DNA of 51,169 bases from JBKPNX01 sp046732855 (lineage in GTDB: Bacteria > Pseudomonadota > Alphaproteobacteria > Geminicoccales > Geminicoccaceae). A program made the translations under genes and the position numbers. Numbering within the stretch: position 1 is the stretch's first letter; every line of letters starts with the position of its first letter. Below the pieces are notes generated by a model, which did not search any database, was not told where the DNA came from, and saw nothing but the letters and a program-made list of their open reading frames with translations. The stretch lies in NCBI GenBank assembly GCA_046732855.1, contig JBKPNX010000005.1, forward strand, positions 1 to 51,169, in the 5' to 3' direction. Below, piece after piece: positions 1-8,800 of this stretch.

Positions 1-111
1 AAGGCAAAGGCACGCGCCGCGACGCCGGCAGCGCCCTCGGCGCCGCTCGAGGTCTGACATGCGGCGAGCATGAACACGAGCGCGAGAACCGGTGCGAGGC
101 GACCCGACCAT
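1..111 (-). CDS. Partial lipoprotein N-terminus, start region apparently frameshifted
   Basis: Reading leftward, an ATG at 109-111 sits about six bases after a GAGG ribosome-binding motif. Translated directly it gives an arginine-rich string that looks non-coding. Skipping one base after that ATG gives M-S-G-R-L-A-P-V-L-A-L-V-F-M-L-A-A-C followed by Q-T-S-S-G-A-E-G, a textbook lipoprotein signal with lipobox L-A-A-C. The shifted frame has no ATG, GTG or TTG of its own upstream of the hydrophobic core. The gene runs off the left edge, so only about 37 residues are visible and the mature protein is unknown. It lies about 100 bases downstream of the last Mrp-type gene on the same strand. A one-base assembly error, a real frameshift or a non-standard start could each explain it. 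Confidence 0.35.
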   Translation of the reverse strand, partial: MVGSPRTGSRARVHARRMSDLERRRGRCRRRGACLCL

Positions 112-208
112 GGTCGCGACCTCAGCTGAGACCGATGACCCCGGACGAGTCGGGCACGCTCGCTCGGCTGGTCCGCTGGACCGCCATCCCGGCTGCGCGT
201 CGCCTGCG

Positions 209-1846
209 TCACTGCGCCTCGCCGAGAATGGCCGCGCCGAGCAACGCCGCCAGCGCGAGCAGCGTGACGCCGGCGACCGCCCATTGCCGGAGTATGCCCT
301 CCGCACGCTCCAGCATGGTGCCCGAGGCAATGCCCGCGCGGGCCAGAGGCGCGCCGAGCGCTACGATATCGCCCTCGGGCACCCGCGGCAGATGGTGGCA
401 CAAGCGGCGCAGGCCGATGGCGAGCACGCCGCCGAGCAGCACCGGCGAGAGCGCTGCCCAGAGCGCGGACGGGGCCAGCGCATCCGCCAGAGTGCCAATC
501 CCGGCAGTGAAGAAAAGTATCCAGGGAAGCGCGATCGCAGCGAATGCCGTCGCCAGCCAGGGCCACGCGAGCCCGGGCGGCACCGCAGCCTTGGCATCAT
601 AGGGCGCGCTCGATCGCAGTCGGTACAGAAAATGCAGCATCAGGAGCGTGCTGCCCGCTCCGGCGAGCGTCGCGAGCAGGCCCACGACGCCCTCGCCGAG
701 CGGCGGCTTGACCGCCAGCTTCGCCAAGAAGCCGCCGGTGAGTGGCAGGCCGCCGAAGCCGAGCGCCACCACCGTTGCCGGCAGCAGCACCGGCCACAGC
801 CGGCGCGCGCCGCTCGTCGCGGCTACGCCCACGGCCAGGAACAAGGCGCCCTTGGCCAGGACATGGTGCGCGGCGTAGAAGGCGACGCCCATGGTCGCGC
901 CGCCGTTGCCCGCGGCCAACGGCATGCCGAGCACGGTGGCGATGAACCCCATCTGGCTCACGCTCGAATAGGCCAGGACCGTCTTGGGATTGGCCTGAGT
1001 GATCCCGATCGCGACCCCGTAGAAGGCCGAGAGAAGCCCGGCCGTAGTAAGCGCCACGCCCCAGTCCGGCAGCGCGGCATCGAGCGGCAGGAAGCGGAGC
1101 AGCCCGATCACGCCCGCCTTGCTGACCGCGCCGCTGATCACGGCCGCGGCCGGGATCGGGGCCGCCGAATACGCGAGCGGCAGCCAGACGTGGAGCGGCA
1201 CGAGCCCGATCTTCAGTCCGAAGCCAACGATCAGGAAGGCGAGCGTCGCGTCGCGCCAGGGCGAGGTCGGCAGCATCGCCATGGCGCCCTGGATCGCAAG
1301 GCTGCTGCCCGGCGTGACGGTCGCCAGCAGCACGAACGCCATCAGCAGGCAGATTTCGGCGAGCACCGCGAGGCCGAGGTAGATGACGCCGGCCCGGAGC
1401 GTGCCGGGCGTGCCCTCGTGGATCACCAGGCCCCAGGCCGCGAGGCTGGCCACGGTGAAGGTCACGTAGAAGCTGACCAGGTCGGCGGCGAGGAATACGC
1501 CGAGGCTGCCGGTCAACGTGAGCAGCCACCACTCCGAGAAGCGGCCGGCAGCCGGCCCGACGCCGATGTAGCTCCGGGCGTAGATGCCGGCGATGCTCCA
1601 GAGCAGCGCCGCGACCCCGAGCAGGATCGCCCCTGGCGGATCGAGCGCGAGCGTGAACTGCCGCCCCGCCTCGTCCAGCACGAGCGGCGGGCCGTTGGCC
1701 GCGAGCAACGCCGCCGCCAGTCCCGGCAGGGGCGCCAAGGCGAGGAACGTCGACATGCCCTCCCTGACGCGCCGCCACAGGCAGGAGAACAACATGCCGA
1801 CCGGCACCGCCAGCGTGGCGAGGAGCAGCAGACCAGCGCCGCTCAC
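209..1846 (-). CDS. Mrp-type antiporter NuoL/M/N-like subunit (second MnhD-like / MnhA-like subunit)
   Basis: A 545-residue very hydrophobic protein with about 14 predicted membrane segments, of the proton-translocating family shared by Mrp/Mnh antiporters and complex I (NuoL/M/N). It probably forms one of the ion-conducting channels of the cytoplasmic-membrane Na+/H+ antiporter encoded by the genes upstream. The usual HAxAPAPxSA-type loop is diverged here to L-P-L-A-Y-S-A-A-P-I-P-A-A-A, followed by the expected lysine (S-G-A-V-S-K). The start is GTG at 1844-1846, well placed after GGAGG. It follows mnhD by about 30 bases and is the last Mrp gene. With no long MrpA in the operon, this may supply the NuoL-like half of MrpA, but the sequence alone cannot separate an A-like from a D-like role. 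Confidence 0.85.
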   Translation of the reverse strand: MSGAGLLLLATLAVPVGMLFSCLWRRVREGMSTFLALAPLPGLAAALLAANGPPLVLDEAGRQFTLALDPPGAILLGVAALLWSIAGIYARSYIGVGPAAGRFSEWWLLTLTGSLGVFLAADLVSFYVTFTVASLAAWGLVIHEGTPGTLRAGVIYLGLAVLAEICLLMAFVLLATVTPGSSLAIQGAMAMLPTSPWRDATLAFLIVGFGLKIGLVPLHVWLPLAYSAAPIPAAAVISGAVSKAGVIGLLRFLPLDAALPDWGVALTTAGLLSAFYGVAIGITQANPKTVLAYSSVSQMGFIATVLGMPLAAGNGGATMGVAFYAAHHVLAKGALFLAVGVAATSGARRLWPVLLPATVVALGFGGLPLTGGFLAKLAVKPPLGEGVVGLLATLAGAGSTLLMLHFLYRLRSSAPYDAKAAVPPGLAWPWLATAFAAIALPWILFFTAGIGTLADALAPSALWAALSPVLLGGVLAIGLRRLCHHLPRVPEGDIVALGAPLARAGIASGTMLERAEGILRQWAVAGVTLLALAALLGAAILGEAQ

Positions 1847-1877
1847 GCCTGACCTCCGCAGCCCGATGCAGCCCCGC

Positions 1878-3386
1878 TCACGGCAAACCGCTCATGTCGA
1901 GGCGGCCGACCTGCAACAGCCCGAAGGCTGCCAAGGGCAGGAGGCCGAGCACCATCGAGACCAGCGCCAGCGCCAGAACGACGGCCTCGCGGGAGCGTGC
2001 CACCGGCGCACAGCGTGCAAGGGGGGCCGGCGCTTCGGCGACGGCCGGCGCGAGCACGCGATACAGATAGCCGCCGGTGAGCAGCCCGCCCGCGAGGATC
2101 ACCAGCGCCCACCACCACTGGCCGGTCTCGATCGCTGCGGCCAGCAGCAGGAGCTTGGCCGTGAATCCCCCGCTCGGCGGCACCCCCATCAGCGACAGCC
2201 CGCCGAGCGCGAAGGCGAGCATGGTCATCGGCAGGGCCCTGCCTATGCCGCCGAGCCCGGCGATCCGGTCATGCCCGAGCGCCTCCGCGATCAGCCCGGC
2301 GGCCATGAACATGGCAGCCTTGGCGCAGGCGTGCGAGATCGCCTGGAGCAGGCCGCCCGCCCAGGCGCCGAGCTGGGCCGCTCCCGGGCCGGCGGCGAGC
2401 GGGAACATCAGGAACAGATAGCCGAGCTGCGCGACCGTGGAGTAGGCGATCAGCATCTTGAGGCGCGCCTGGCGCAGCGCCAGCGCGCTGCCGAACACGA
2501 TCGCGGCCGCGCCGAGCGCAGCGAGGAGCTGCGCCGCGGCATAGCCGGGCAGCCCCGGCATGACGTCGAACCACAGGCGCAGGATCAGGATGAAGGAGCC
2601 CTTGACCACCAGCGCCGATAGCACGGCGCTGGCCGGCGCCGGAGCGCCGGCGTGGGCGGGCGGCAGCCATAGGTGCAAAGGGAAGAGCGCGGCCTTGGCG
2701 AGCAGCCCGACGGTCATCAGCGTGATCGCGCTCCAGGCCGCCGGCTCGGCGCGGATCCGCTCGGACAGCAGTAAGATATCCAGCGTGCCATAGGCGCCGT
2801 AAATCAGCACCGTGCCGAGCAGATACAGCATCGATCCCAAGAGGGCGAAGAGCAGGTAGCGCAGCGCCGCCGAGAGTGTTTCGGCACGGCCATCGAGGCA
2901 GACCAGCGGCACTGCCGAGAAGGTCAACAGCTCGAGCGCGACGAACAGATTGAACAGATCGTCACCGAGGAGAACGCCGTTGAGCGCGCCCCAGAGAGCC
3001 AACAGCAGTGTCCAGAACGCAAGGGGAGCGCGCGCTTCAGGTACTTGCCGTGGCGTCGGGAACTCGGCCCGCGCGAACATTCCCGTGGCGCAGATCACCA
3101 CCGCCGTCGTGACCATCATCGCCGCCGACAGCCCGTCCGCGCGAAGCGCGATGCCGAGCGGCGGCTCCCAGCCGCCGACGACGTAGACCAACGCGGCGTC
3201 CGCGCGCAGAACGCCGGTGGCGATCGCGACCGCAAGCCCGAGACCGACCGGCATCAGGGTGAGGACGAGGCGTTCGGCATGCCGACCGCTTAGTACGAGC
3301 GCCAGCAGCGCGCCTGCGGCCGGAAAGACGAGCGCCCAGACGAGGAGAGCGCCGCCCGGCGTGGAGACCGTCATGGCTTCGGGCAT
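1878..3386 (-). CDS. mnhD: Na+/H+ antiporter subunit D (MnhD/MrpD)
   Basis: A 502-residue polytopic membrane protein of the NuoN/MnhD family. It carries the family loop P-P-A-H-A-G-A-P-A-P-A-S-A and the following conserved lysine (A-L-V-V-K-G), both central to ion translocation in this family. In Mrp complexes MnhD is a channel subunit coupling proton entry to sodium export. The start ATG at 3384-3386 overlaps the mnhC stop (TGATG arrangement), implying translational coupling. An internal ATG 12 bases in is an alternative start. The long second D-like gene lies 31 bases downstream. Length matches the family norm of about 500 residues. Confidence 0.92.
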   Translation of the reverse strand: MPEAMTVSTPGGALLVWALVFPAAGALLALVLSGRHAERLVLTLMPVGLGLAVAIATGVLRADAALVYVVGGWEPPLGIALRADGLSAAMMVTTAVVICATGMFARAEFPTPRQVPEARAPLAFWTLLLALWGALNGVLLGDDLFNLFVALELLTFSAVPLVCLDGRAETLSAALRYLLFALLGSMLYLLGTVLIYGAYGTLDILLLSERIRAEPAAWSAITLMTVGLLAKAALFPLHLWLPPAHAGAPAPASAVLSALVVKGSFILILRLWFDVMPGLPGYAAAQLLAALGAAAIVFGSALALRQARLKMLIAYSTVAQLGYLFLMFPLAAGPGAAQLGAWAGGLLQAISHACAKAAMFMAAGLIAEALGHDRIAGLGGIGRALPMTMLAFALGGLSLMGVPPSGGFTAKLLLLAAAIETGQWWWALVILAGGLLTGGYLYRVLAPAVAEAPAPLARCAPVARSREAVVLALALVSMVLGLLPLAAFGLLQVGRLDMSGLP

Positions 3387-3712
3387 CAGCCGCCGGCCTG
3401 GGGTGGCTCATCGCTGCCCAGCGTGGTCCGGCCGGTCGTCTGATACAGCCGTAACAGCAGCCCAATCGCCAGAGCCGAGCCGGCGAAGGCGACGATGATG
3501 CCGGTGATCACGATCGCCTGCGGGATCGGATCGCCACCCATCCCGGCCCCGGCGCCGCGGCGTGCGATCACGCCGAACAGCACGAACACGCCGCTGCCGA
3601 GGACGTTGAAGGCGAGGAGCTTGCGCAGCGGCTCGGGGTGAATGATGAAGCCATAGAGGCCCAGGCCGACCAGCGCCGCCGCGCCCAGCCCGAACAGTGT
3701 CGTCTCGCTCAT
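3386..3712 (-). CDS. mnhC: Na+/H+ antiporter subunit C (MnhC/MrpC, NuoK-like)
   Basis: A 108-residue protein with three predicted membrane helices, of the NuoK/MnhC family. Typical features are the early segment G-L-Y-G-F-I-I-H-P-E-P-L-R-K-L-L, the asparagine of A-F-N-V-L-G, and the late D-P-I-P-Q-A-I-V-I-T-G-I-I motif that marks MnhC (P-Q-A-L-V-L-T in most homologues). It would be a small membrane subunit of the Mrp antiporter. The start at 3712 overlaps the upstream MbhD/MnhB gene by four bases (ATGA), and its stop overlaps the mnhD start. Length and order (B then C then D) match canonical Mrp operons. Confidence 0.93.
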   Translation of the reverse strand: MSETTLFGLGAAALVGLGLYGFIIHPEPLRKLLAFNVLGSGVFVLFGVIARRGAGAGMGGDPIPQAIVITGIIVAFAGSALAIGLLLRLYQTTGRTTLGSDEPPQAGG

Positions 3713-4650
3713 CCCAGCGACGACCGTTCCGGCGGCCCCGCCACCAGCAGGCCCAGCGTCGCCGCCACCGCGAGCAGCTTCGCCACCTCGATGACGATGA
3801 CCAGCGGCTTGGCATAGCCGTCCGGATACGCCAGGAACGCGTCGGCCAGGGCAAAGCCCGCGAGGCCGATGGCGAGGAACAGCGCCGGCCCTGCAACCAA
3901 TACCAAGCGGAGCCGGCGATCGCTCACCGCGGGCGCGCGCGTGAGCCCGGCCATCATGGCGAGGAGCCACATCGCGGCCAGGAGCGCGCCGCCCTGAAAG
4001 GCGCCGCCGGGCTGGTCAGCCCCGACCCAGAGCAGGTAGACGGCGATCACGATGCCGACCGGCGGCAGGAGGCGCGCCACGAAGACCAGGGGTTCGTCGG
4101 GCCGATCCAGGCGCTGCAGCCGCGGGATCCCGCCCCAAGCAGCATCCGGCGCGAGCGACCACACGCCGATCAGGGCGAGCACCAGGACGACCTTCTCGAG
4201 CAGCGTGTCGAGGGCGCGAAAGGCCATCAGGACGGCGGTGATCGGATTGCCGACGCCGATCGCGCCGAGGTCCGCCGCCGCTGCCGGAGCCAGCGTAGGC
4301 GCCGGGTCGGGCAGCAGCAGCACGGTGGCGGCGGTCGTCGCTGACACCGCCCCGCAGAGCGCTCCGGTCGCCAGCCGCAAGGGGACGCCCGGCCACTCGG
4401 CGGGAGCGGTGTCGCCGCGCAGGCGCGCAGCCGCGCCGAGCAGCAGCGCGCCGGTGACGCCGCCGCCGATCGCCGCCTCGGTCAACGCCACATCCGGCGC
4501 CGCGAGGCGCACCCAGACCAGCGCCAGCAGCAGCCCGTAGGCGACGAAGCCGATGACGGCAGCGAAGGTCTGGCGCGTGGCAATCGTCCAGCCGGCCATG
4601 CCGAGGACGGTCGCGACGAGCATGGCATCGAAGGCCCAGGCGATCGTCAT
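3709..4650 (-). CDS. Fusion of DUF4040/MbhD-like domain with MnhB domain, Mrp antiporter subunit
   Basis: A 313-residue membrane protein joining two Mrp modules. Residues about 1-75 carry the signature A-A-P-D-V-A-L-T-E-A-A-I-G-G-G of the DUF4040/MbhD domain, which in classical operons is part of the long MrpA C-terminus. The second half (about 170-300) is MnhB-like, with W-V-G-A-D-Q-P-G-G-A-F-Q-G-G, matching the family G-x-D-x-P-G-G-G-F-Q-G. The in-between segment may correspond to the MbhE part. The start ATG at 4648-4650 overlaps the mnhG stop by four bases. Longer upstream open reading in this frame runs over mnhG and is not coding. Similar split or fused arrangements are known for Mrp modules of membrane-bound hydrogenases. 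The domain boundaries are estimated by eye. Confidence 0.88.
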   Translation of the reverse strand: MTIAWAFDAMLVATVLGMAGWTIATRQTFAAVIGFVAYGLLLALVWVRLAAPDVALTEAAIGGGVTGALLLGAAARLRGDTAPAEWPGVPLRLATGALCGAVSATTAATVLLLPDPAPTLAPAAAADLGAIGVGNPITAVLMAFRALDTLLEKVVLVLALIGVWSLAPDAAWGGIPRLQRLDRPDEPLVFVARLLPPVGIVIAVYLLWVGADQPGGAFQGGALLAAMWLLAMMAGLTRAPAVSDRRLRLVLVAGPALFLAIGLAGFALADAFLAYPDGYAKPLVIVIEVAKLLAVAATLGLLVAGPPERSSLG

Positions 4651-4940
4651 GGCGACCCCCTGGAGCGCTGCGCGACACGGGCGATCAGCTGGCTGGCCGT
4701 CGCGCTGGCCACCAGGACGAACAGCCACACGACGATCAGCTTGAGCGCGCCGAGCGTGCCGCCCGCTCGCGGCAGCAGGCCTGCTACCACCAGCCCGAGG
4801 CCGAGATTGTCCGCCTTGGTCAGAGCGTGCAGGCGTGTCAACGCGTCCGGGAAACGCAGCAACCCCACCGTGCCGGCCAGAAAGAAGAAGGCGCCCGACC
4901 CGATCGCGAGAACCGAGAAGATGTCCGCGACAAGGCTCAT
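4647..4940 (-). CDS. mnhG: Na+/H+ antiporter subunit G (MnhG/MrpG)
   Basis: A 97-residue protein with three predicted membrane helices. It contains the MnhG hallmark G-L-L-R-F-P-D-A-L-T-R-L-H-A-L-T-K-A-D, close to the family R-F-P-D-x-x-x-R-x-H-A-x-x-K pattern, followed by N-L-G-L-G-L. It is a small subunit of the Mrp antiporter in the cytoplasmic membrane. The start at 4940 overlaps the mnhF stop, and its own stop overlaps the next gene's ATG (ATGA). Length is normal for the family. Confidence 0.93.
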   Translation of the reverse strand: MSLVADIFSVLAIGSGAFFFLAGTVGLLRFPDALTRLHALTKADNLGLGLVVAGLLPRAGGTLGALKLIVVWLFVLVASATASQLIARVAQRSRGSP

Positions 4941-5218
4941 TCGCGATCCGCAGCTTTGGGGTCGCTCGGGTCTGCGATGCCATTGACGAAGGCGACCGAA
5001 GCGAAAGCGGCGAGCAGGGCGAGGGACAAGGCGACGTCAGCCGCCGCAGGCATGCCCGTTGCCGCAGCGATCAGGAGCAGCGCGGCAATCCCCCCAGTCC
5101 CGAGCAGCTGCGCCGCCATGATCCGATCGGCGACCGACGGCCCGCGCAGGATACGGACCAGGCCGAGCGCGACCATGGCGAGCACGAAGCTCGCGGCGGC
5201 GAGCAGGAACTCAGCCAT
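4937..5218 (-). CDS. mnhF: Na+/H+ antiporter subunit F (MnhF/MrpF)
   Basis: A 93-residue protein with three predicted membrane helices and the MnhF motif R-I-L-R-G-P-S-V-A-D-R-I-M-A-A-Q, matching the family G-P-S-x-x-D-R-I/V. In Mrp complexes F is a small membrane subunit thought to line the sodium path. The ATG at 5216-5218 is chosen because the protein then begins M-A-E-F-L-L at the normal family N-terminus. Longer in-frame upstream starts fall inside mnhE. It overlaps mnhE by eight bases and mnhG by four, so the E-F-G block is tightly coupled. Confidence 0.92.
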   Translation of the reverse strand: MAEFLLAAASFVLAMVALGLVRILRGPSVADRIMAAQLLGTGGIAALLLIAAATGMPAAADVALSLALLAAFASVAFVNGIADPSDPKAADRE

Positions 5219-5726
5219 CGCGAGATCTTCCGCCCAGTGCCGCGACGAACACTGCTTCCTCCGCGGCGATCTGGGCCGGGGCGTCCTGGCCGATATCGAG
5301 GCAATGCACGAGCAATGCGCCGCTCGGATCGGACCCGGCCGGCAAGGTGCCCGGCAAGAGGCTCGCAATCATGCAGAACGCGTCGCGCAGGGGGCCCGGG
5401 GCGAGGCGCGTGGGGCAGCGCGCGAGACCCGGGTGCAACAGCAGGCGCGGATCGAGCGCACGCCGCGCCACATCGACTCCGGCGACGGCCGACTGCCCGA
5501 AGAAGCGGAGCATGAGCCTCGCGAGGGCCAGCGGCCGCAACCGCGCCCTGCCGGTCGGCAGGAGACGCAGGCTCGACCAGGTCGCCGCGGCGGCGGTCAG
5601 CGTGCCGACCAGAACCGCGGGCACGTCGCTGGGGAAGATTACCAGCCAGAGGCAGAGGAATCCCGCCCAGCGCGCGAATGCTGTGGTCGCGCGGCGCCAG
5701 GTCTTGGCATTGCTCGTGCTACCCAC
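5211..5726 (-). CDS. mnhE: Na+/H+ antiporter subunit E (MnhE/MrpE)
   Basis: A 171-residue protein of the MnhE family: an N-terminal pair of membrane helices (F-L-C-L-W-L-V-I-F near residue 25, then a second hydrophobic stretch) and a cytoplasmic alpha/beta part ending in L-L-P-G-T-L-P-A-G and L-L-V-H-C-L-D, motifs seen across MnhE proteins. It starts with GTG at 5724-5726. It is the first gene of the Mrp operon and lies about 145 bases downstream of the RND permease gene on the same strand, so either read-through or a separate promoter in that gap could drive it. Confidence 0.9.
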   Translation of the reverse strand: MGSTSNAKTWRRATTAFARWAGFLCLWLVIFPSDVPAVLVGTLTAAAATWSSLRLLPTGRARLRPLALARLMLRFFGQSAVAGVDVARRALDPRLLLHPGLARCPTRLAPGPLRDAFCMIASLLPGTLPAGSDPSGALLVHCLDIGQDAPAQIAAEEAVFVAALGGRSRDG

Positions 5727-5777
5727 GACAGGGCCTCGCAGATACGCGGCCGCGCCCGACCGAAGCCGCCAAAATCG

Positions 5778-5796
5778 TTGGCGTCCCGGGCGCCAA
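5778..5796. repeat. Inverted repeat between the RND pump and Mrp operons
   Basis: TTGGCG and CGCCAA form a perfect 6-base inverted repeat around the spacer TCCCGGG, about 50 bases upstream of mnhE. There is no T-run on either side, so it is not a convincing intrinsic terminator. Its place just ahead of the Mrp operon would suit an operator, but that is only inference. Confidence 0.3.
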
Positions 5797-5871
5797 TCGC
5801 GCGCGCTGCGTGGAGGAGATGAGCCTCATGGTCGCGCGAGTGGTTCCCGCACTCCGCCTGCGGTGACCGGC

Positions 5872-8800
5872 TCAAGCCGTGGCGGACGGCGCGGGGGCGG
5901 ATGAAGCCGCATCGGCGGCGGCTTCCGTTCCCCGGAACCAGGTCACGTAGACCGTCGGCAGGAACACCAGCGTCAGCATGGTCGCGACCAGGAGCCCGCC
6001 CATGATGGCGAACGCCATCGGTCCCCAGAACACGGTCGGCGCGATCGGGATCAGGCCGAGCACCGTTGAGATCGCGGTCAGCGACATCGGGCGCAGCCGC
6101 GAGCTGCTCGCGCTCACGACCGCGTCCCAGACGGTCCGGCCCTCCTCCCGGTCGGCCTCGATCTGGGTGATCAGGATCACTGCGTTCTTGGCGATCATGC
6201 CGATCAGGGCAAGGATGCCGAGGATGGCCACGAAGCCGAGCGGCCGACCGAAGACGAGGAGTGCCGCGACCACGCCGATCAGGCCGAGCGGCAGAATCGC
6301 GAGCACCATGAACAGGCGCTGGAAGCTTTGCAGGTGGAACATCAGGACCGTCAGCATGATCAGCAGCATCGCCGGGATCACGGCGAACACCGAGGCCTGC
6401 GACTGCGCGCTCTCCTCGGCAATGCCGCCGAGCTCGATCCGGTAGCCCTGCGGCAGTCCCGCGTTCAGCTCGGCGATCGCCGGCGCGAGCTCGGTGACCA
6501 CGCTCTCCGGCAGGACGCCCCGAGCCACGTCGGCGCGCACCGTGAGCGTCGGCACCCGGTCGCGCCGCCAGACCAGGGGGTACTCCTGCTCGTACTCGAA
6601 GGTCGCGAACTGGCTGAGCGCCACGGTGCGGCCCCCCTGCACCGGCACCTGCAAGGTGCGCAGCGTCGGCAATGATATCCGTTCCTCTCCGGTCGCCCGG
6701 GCGACGACGTCGATCAAGTAGATGTCGTCGCGCACCTGGGTCACGGTCGAGCCGGTGACCGCGGCATTGAGCACCGACGCGAGCGTGGCCGAGCTCAGGC
6801 CGAGCCGACGGGCCTCGTCCTGGTCGACGCGGACCCGCACCTGGCGCGCCGGTTCATTCCAGTCGAAGTTGATGCTCCGCGCATCCGGAGTGGTTGCCAT
6901 GACCCCGGCGAGGTTGAGCGCGATCTCCCGCACCTCATCCATATCCGGGCCGCTGACGCGGTACTGCACCGGCCAGCCGACCGGCGGCCCGAGCTCGAGC
7001 GGGGAGGTGCGACCGACCGCTTCCGGAAACTCTTCCGCCAGCACCTTGTCCAGCTTCGCCTGCAGCCGCTCGCGGGCGTCGACGTCCTTGGCCACGATCA
7101 CCGCCTGCGCGAAGAAGTCGTTCGCGAGCTGGACGTCGAGCGGCAGATAGAAGCGGATCGCGCCGCGGCCGACGTAGGTGCTCCAGCGCGCCACGTCGTC
7201 GTCTGCCGCGAGCACGGCGTCGAGCCGTTCGGCGGCGGTCTCGCTGGCATAGATCGACGCGTTGTGGGGTAGGGTCAGGTCGACCACGAGCTCGGGCCGA
7301 TCTGACGCCGGGAAGAACTGTTGCGGGACGAAGCGGACGGCGAACAGCGCCGCGGCGAACAGACCCAAGGTCACCAGAATGGTCAGCCAGCGCCCACGCA
7401 TCGCGCCGACCAGGAAGCCCTGGTAGACCCGCATGATCCGGCCGGGCTCCGCTGCGCCCTGGTCCTGGGGCGCTTTCAGTACCGCCATGCCGATCAGCGG
7501 CGCGAAGATCACCGCCACGAACCAGGACACGATGAGCGCGATCCCGACCACGGCGAAGATCGAGAAGGTGTACTCGCCGGCCGTGCTCGCGGCGAAGCCG
7601 ATCGGCACGAAGCCCGCGATCGTGACCAGCGTGCCGGTCAGCATCGGCGCGGCAAGCGTGCGATAGGCGAAGGTCGCGGCGGCTTCCTTGCTGTCGCCCG
7701 CGGCGAGCCGCCGGATCATGGCGTCGACCGTGGTCATGGCGTCGTCGACCAAGAGCGTCAGGGCGATGATCAGGGCGCCGAGCGAGATGCGCTGCAGGTC
7801 GATGTGGAAGGCTTCCATGATCGGGAAGACCATCGCCAGCGTCAGCGGGATCGCCAGCGCCACCACCGTGCCGGGGCGGACGCCCAGGCTGACGAAGCTC
7901 GCCGCAATAATGATCAGGATCGCCTGCCACAAGGACGTGGTGAACTCGTTGATCGCGAGATCGACCGTGACCGCCTGGTCCGCGACCAGGGTTGGCTCGA
8001 TGCCGACCGGCAGCTCCGCCTGGATCTCGGCCATCGCATGGCTGATGTTGCGGCCGAGCGCGAGGATGTCGCCGCCGTCGCGCATGGCGATCGCGAGACC
8101 GATCGCGGGCTTGCCGTTGACCCGAAACATCGGCTGCGGCGGGTCGGCGTAGCCGCGGTGTACCTCGGCGATGTCGCCCAGGCGCACGACGCGATCGCCG
8201 GCGACGAAGTTGACGTTCAGGATGTCGAGCTCGGAATCGAACGCTCCAGAAACCCGCAGCGAGATCCGCTCGTCGCCGGTCGTGATGACGCCGGCCGGCC
8301 GGACGGCATTCTGGGCCTGGAGGGCAGCGATCAGAGCCGGGTAGTCAAGGCCGAGCGCGGCTAGGCGCTGGGTCGAGAACTCGAGGAAGATCTGCTCGTC
8401 CTGGGCGCCGAGGATCTCGATCTTGGAGACGTCGGGGACCGAGAGCAGGCGCGAGCGCGCGTCCTCGACGTGATCGCGCAGCTCGCGCTGGGTGAAGCCG
8501 TCGGCGGTGAAGCCATAGATGATGCCAAAGACGTCGCCGAATTCGTCGTTGAAGGCGGGACCGACCACGCCGCTCGGCAGCGTGTGACGGATGTCCCCGA
8601 CCTTCTTGCGCACGTCGTACCAGCGGTCCGGCACCTCGCGCGCCGGCGTATCGCCACGCAGATTGACAAAGATCGTGGTGATGCCGGGGCGCGTGTAGCT
8701 GGTCAGATAGTCGAGGCCGGGGACCTCCTGGAGCCGGCGCTCAATCCGCTCCGTCACCTGCAGCACCGTGTCGTCGAGGGGGGCCCCGGGCCAGGCCGCC

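Noticed and set aside
92..1852. A 586-codon open frame on the plus strand antisense to the Mrp D-like gene
   Set aside because: It is Arg/Gln/Ala/His-rich and low in hydrophobics, the usual antisense shadow of a GC-rich membrane-protein gene. The minus-strand protein has clear family motifs.
3709..4983. A 424-residue version of the DUF4040/MnhB protein starting at 4983
   Set aside because: The added N-terminus overlaps mnhG and reads as an Arg-rich shadow. The ATG at 4650 matches the domain start and the ATGA coupling.
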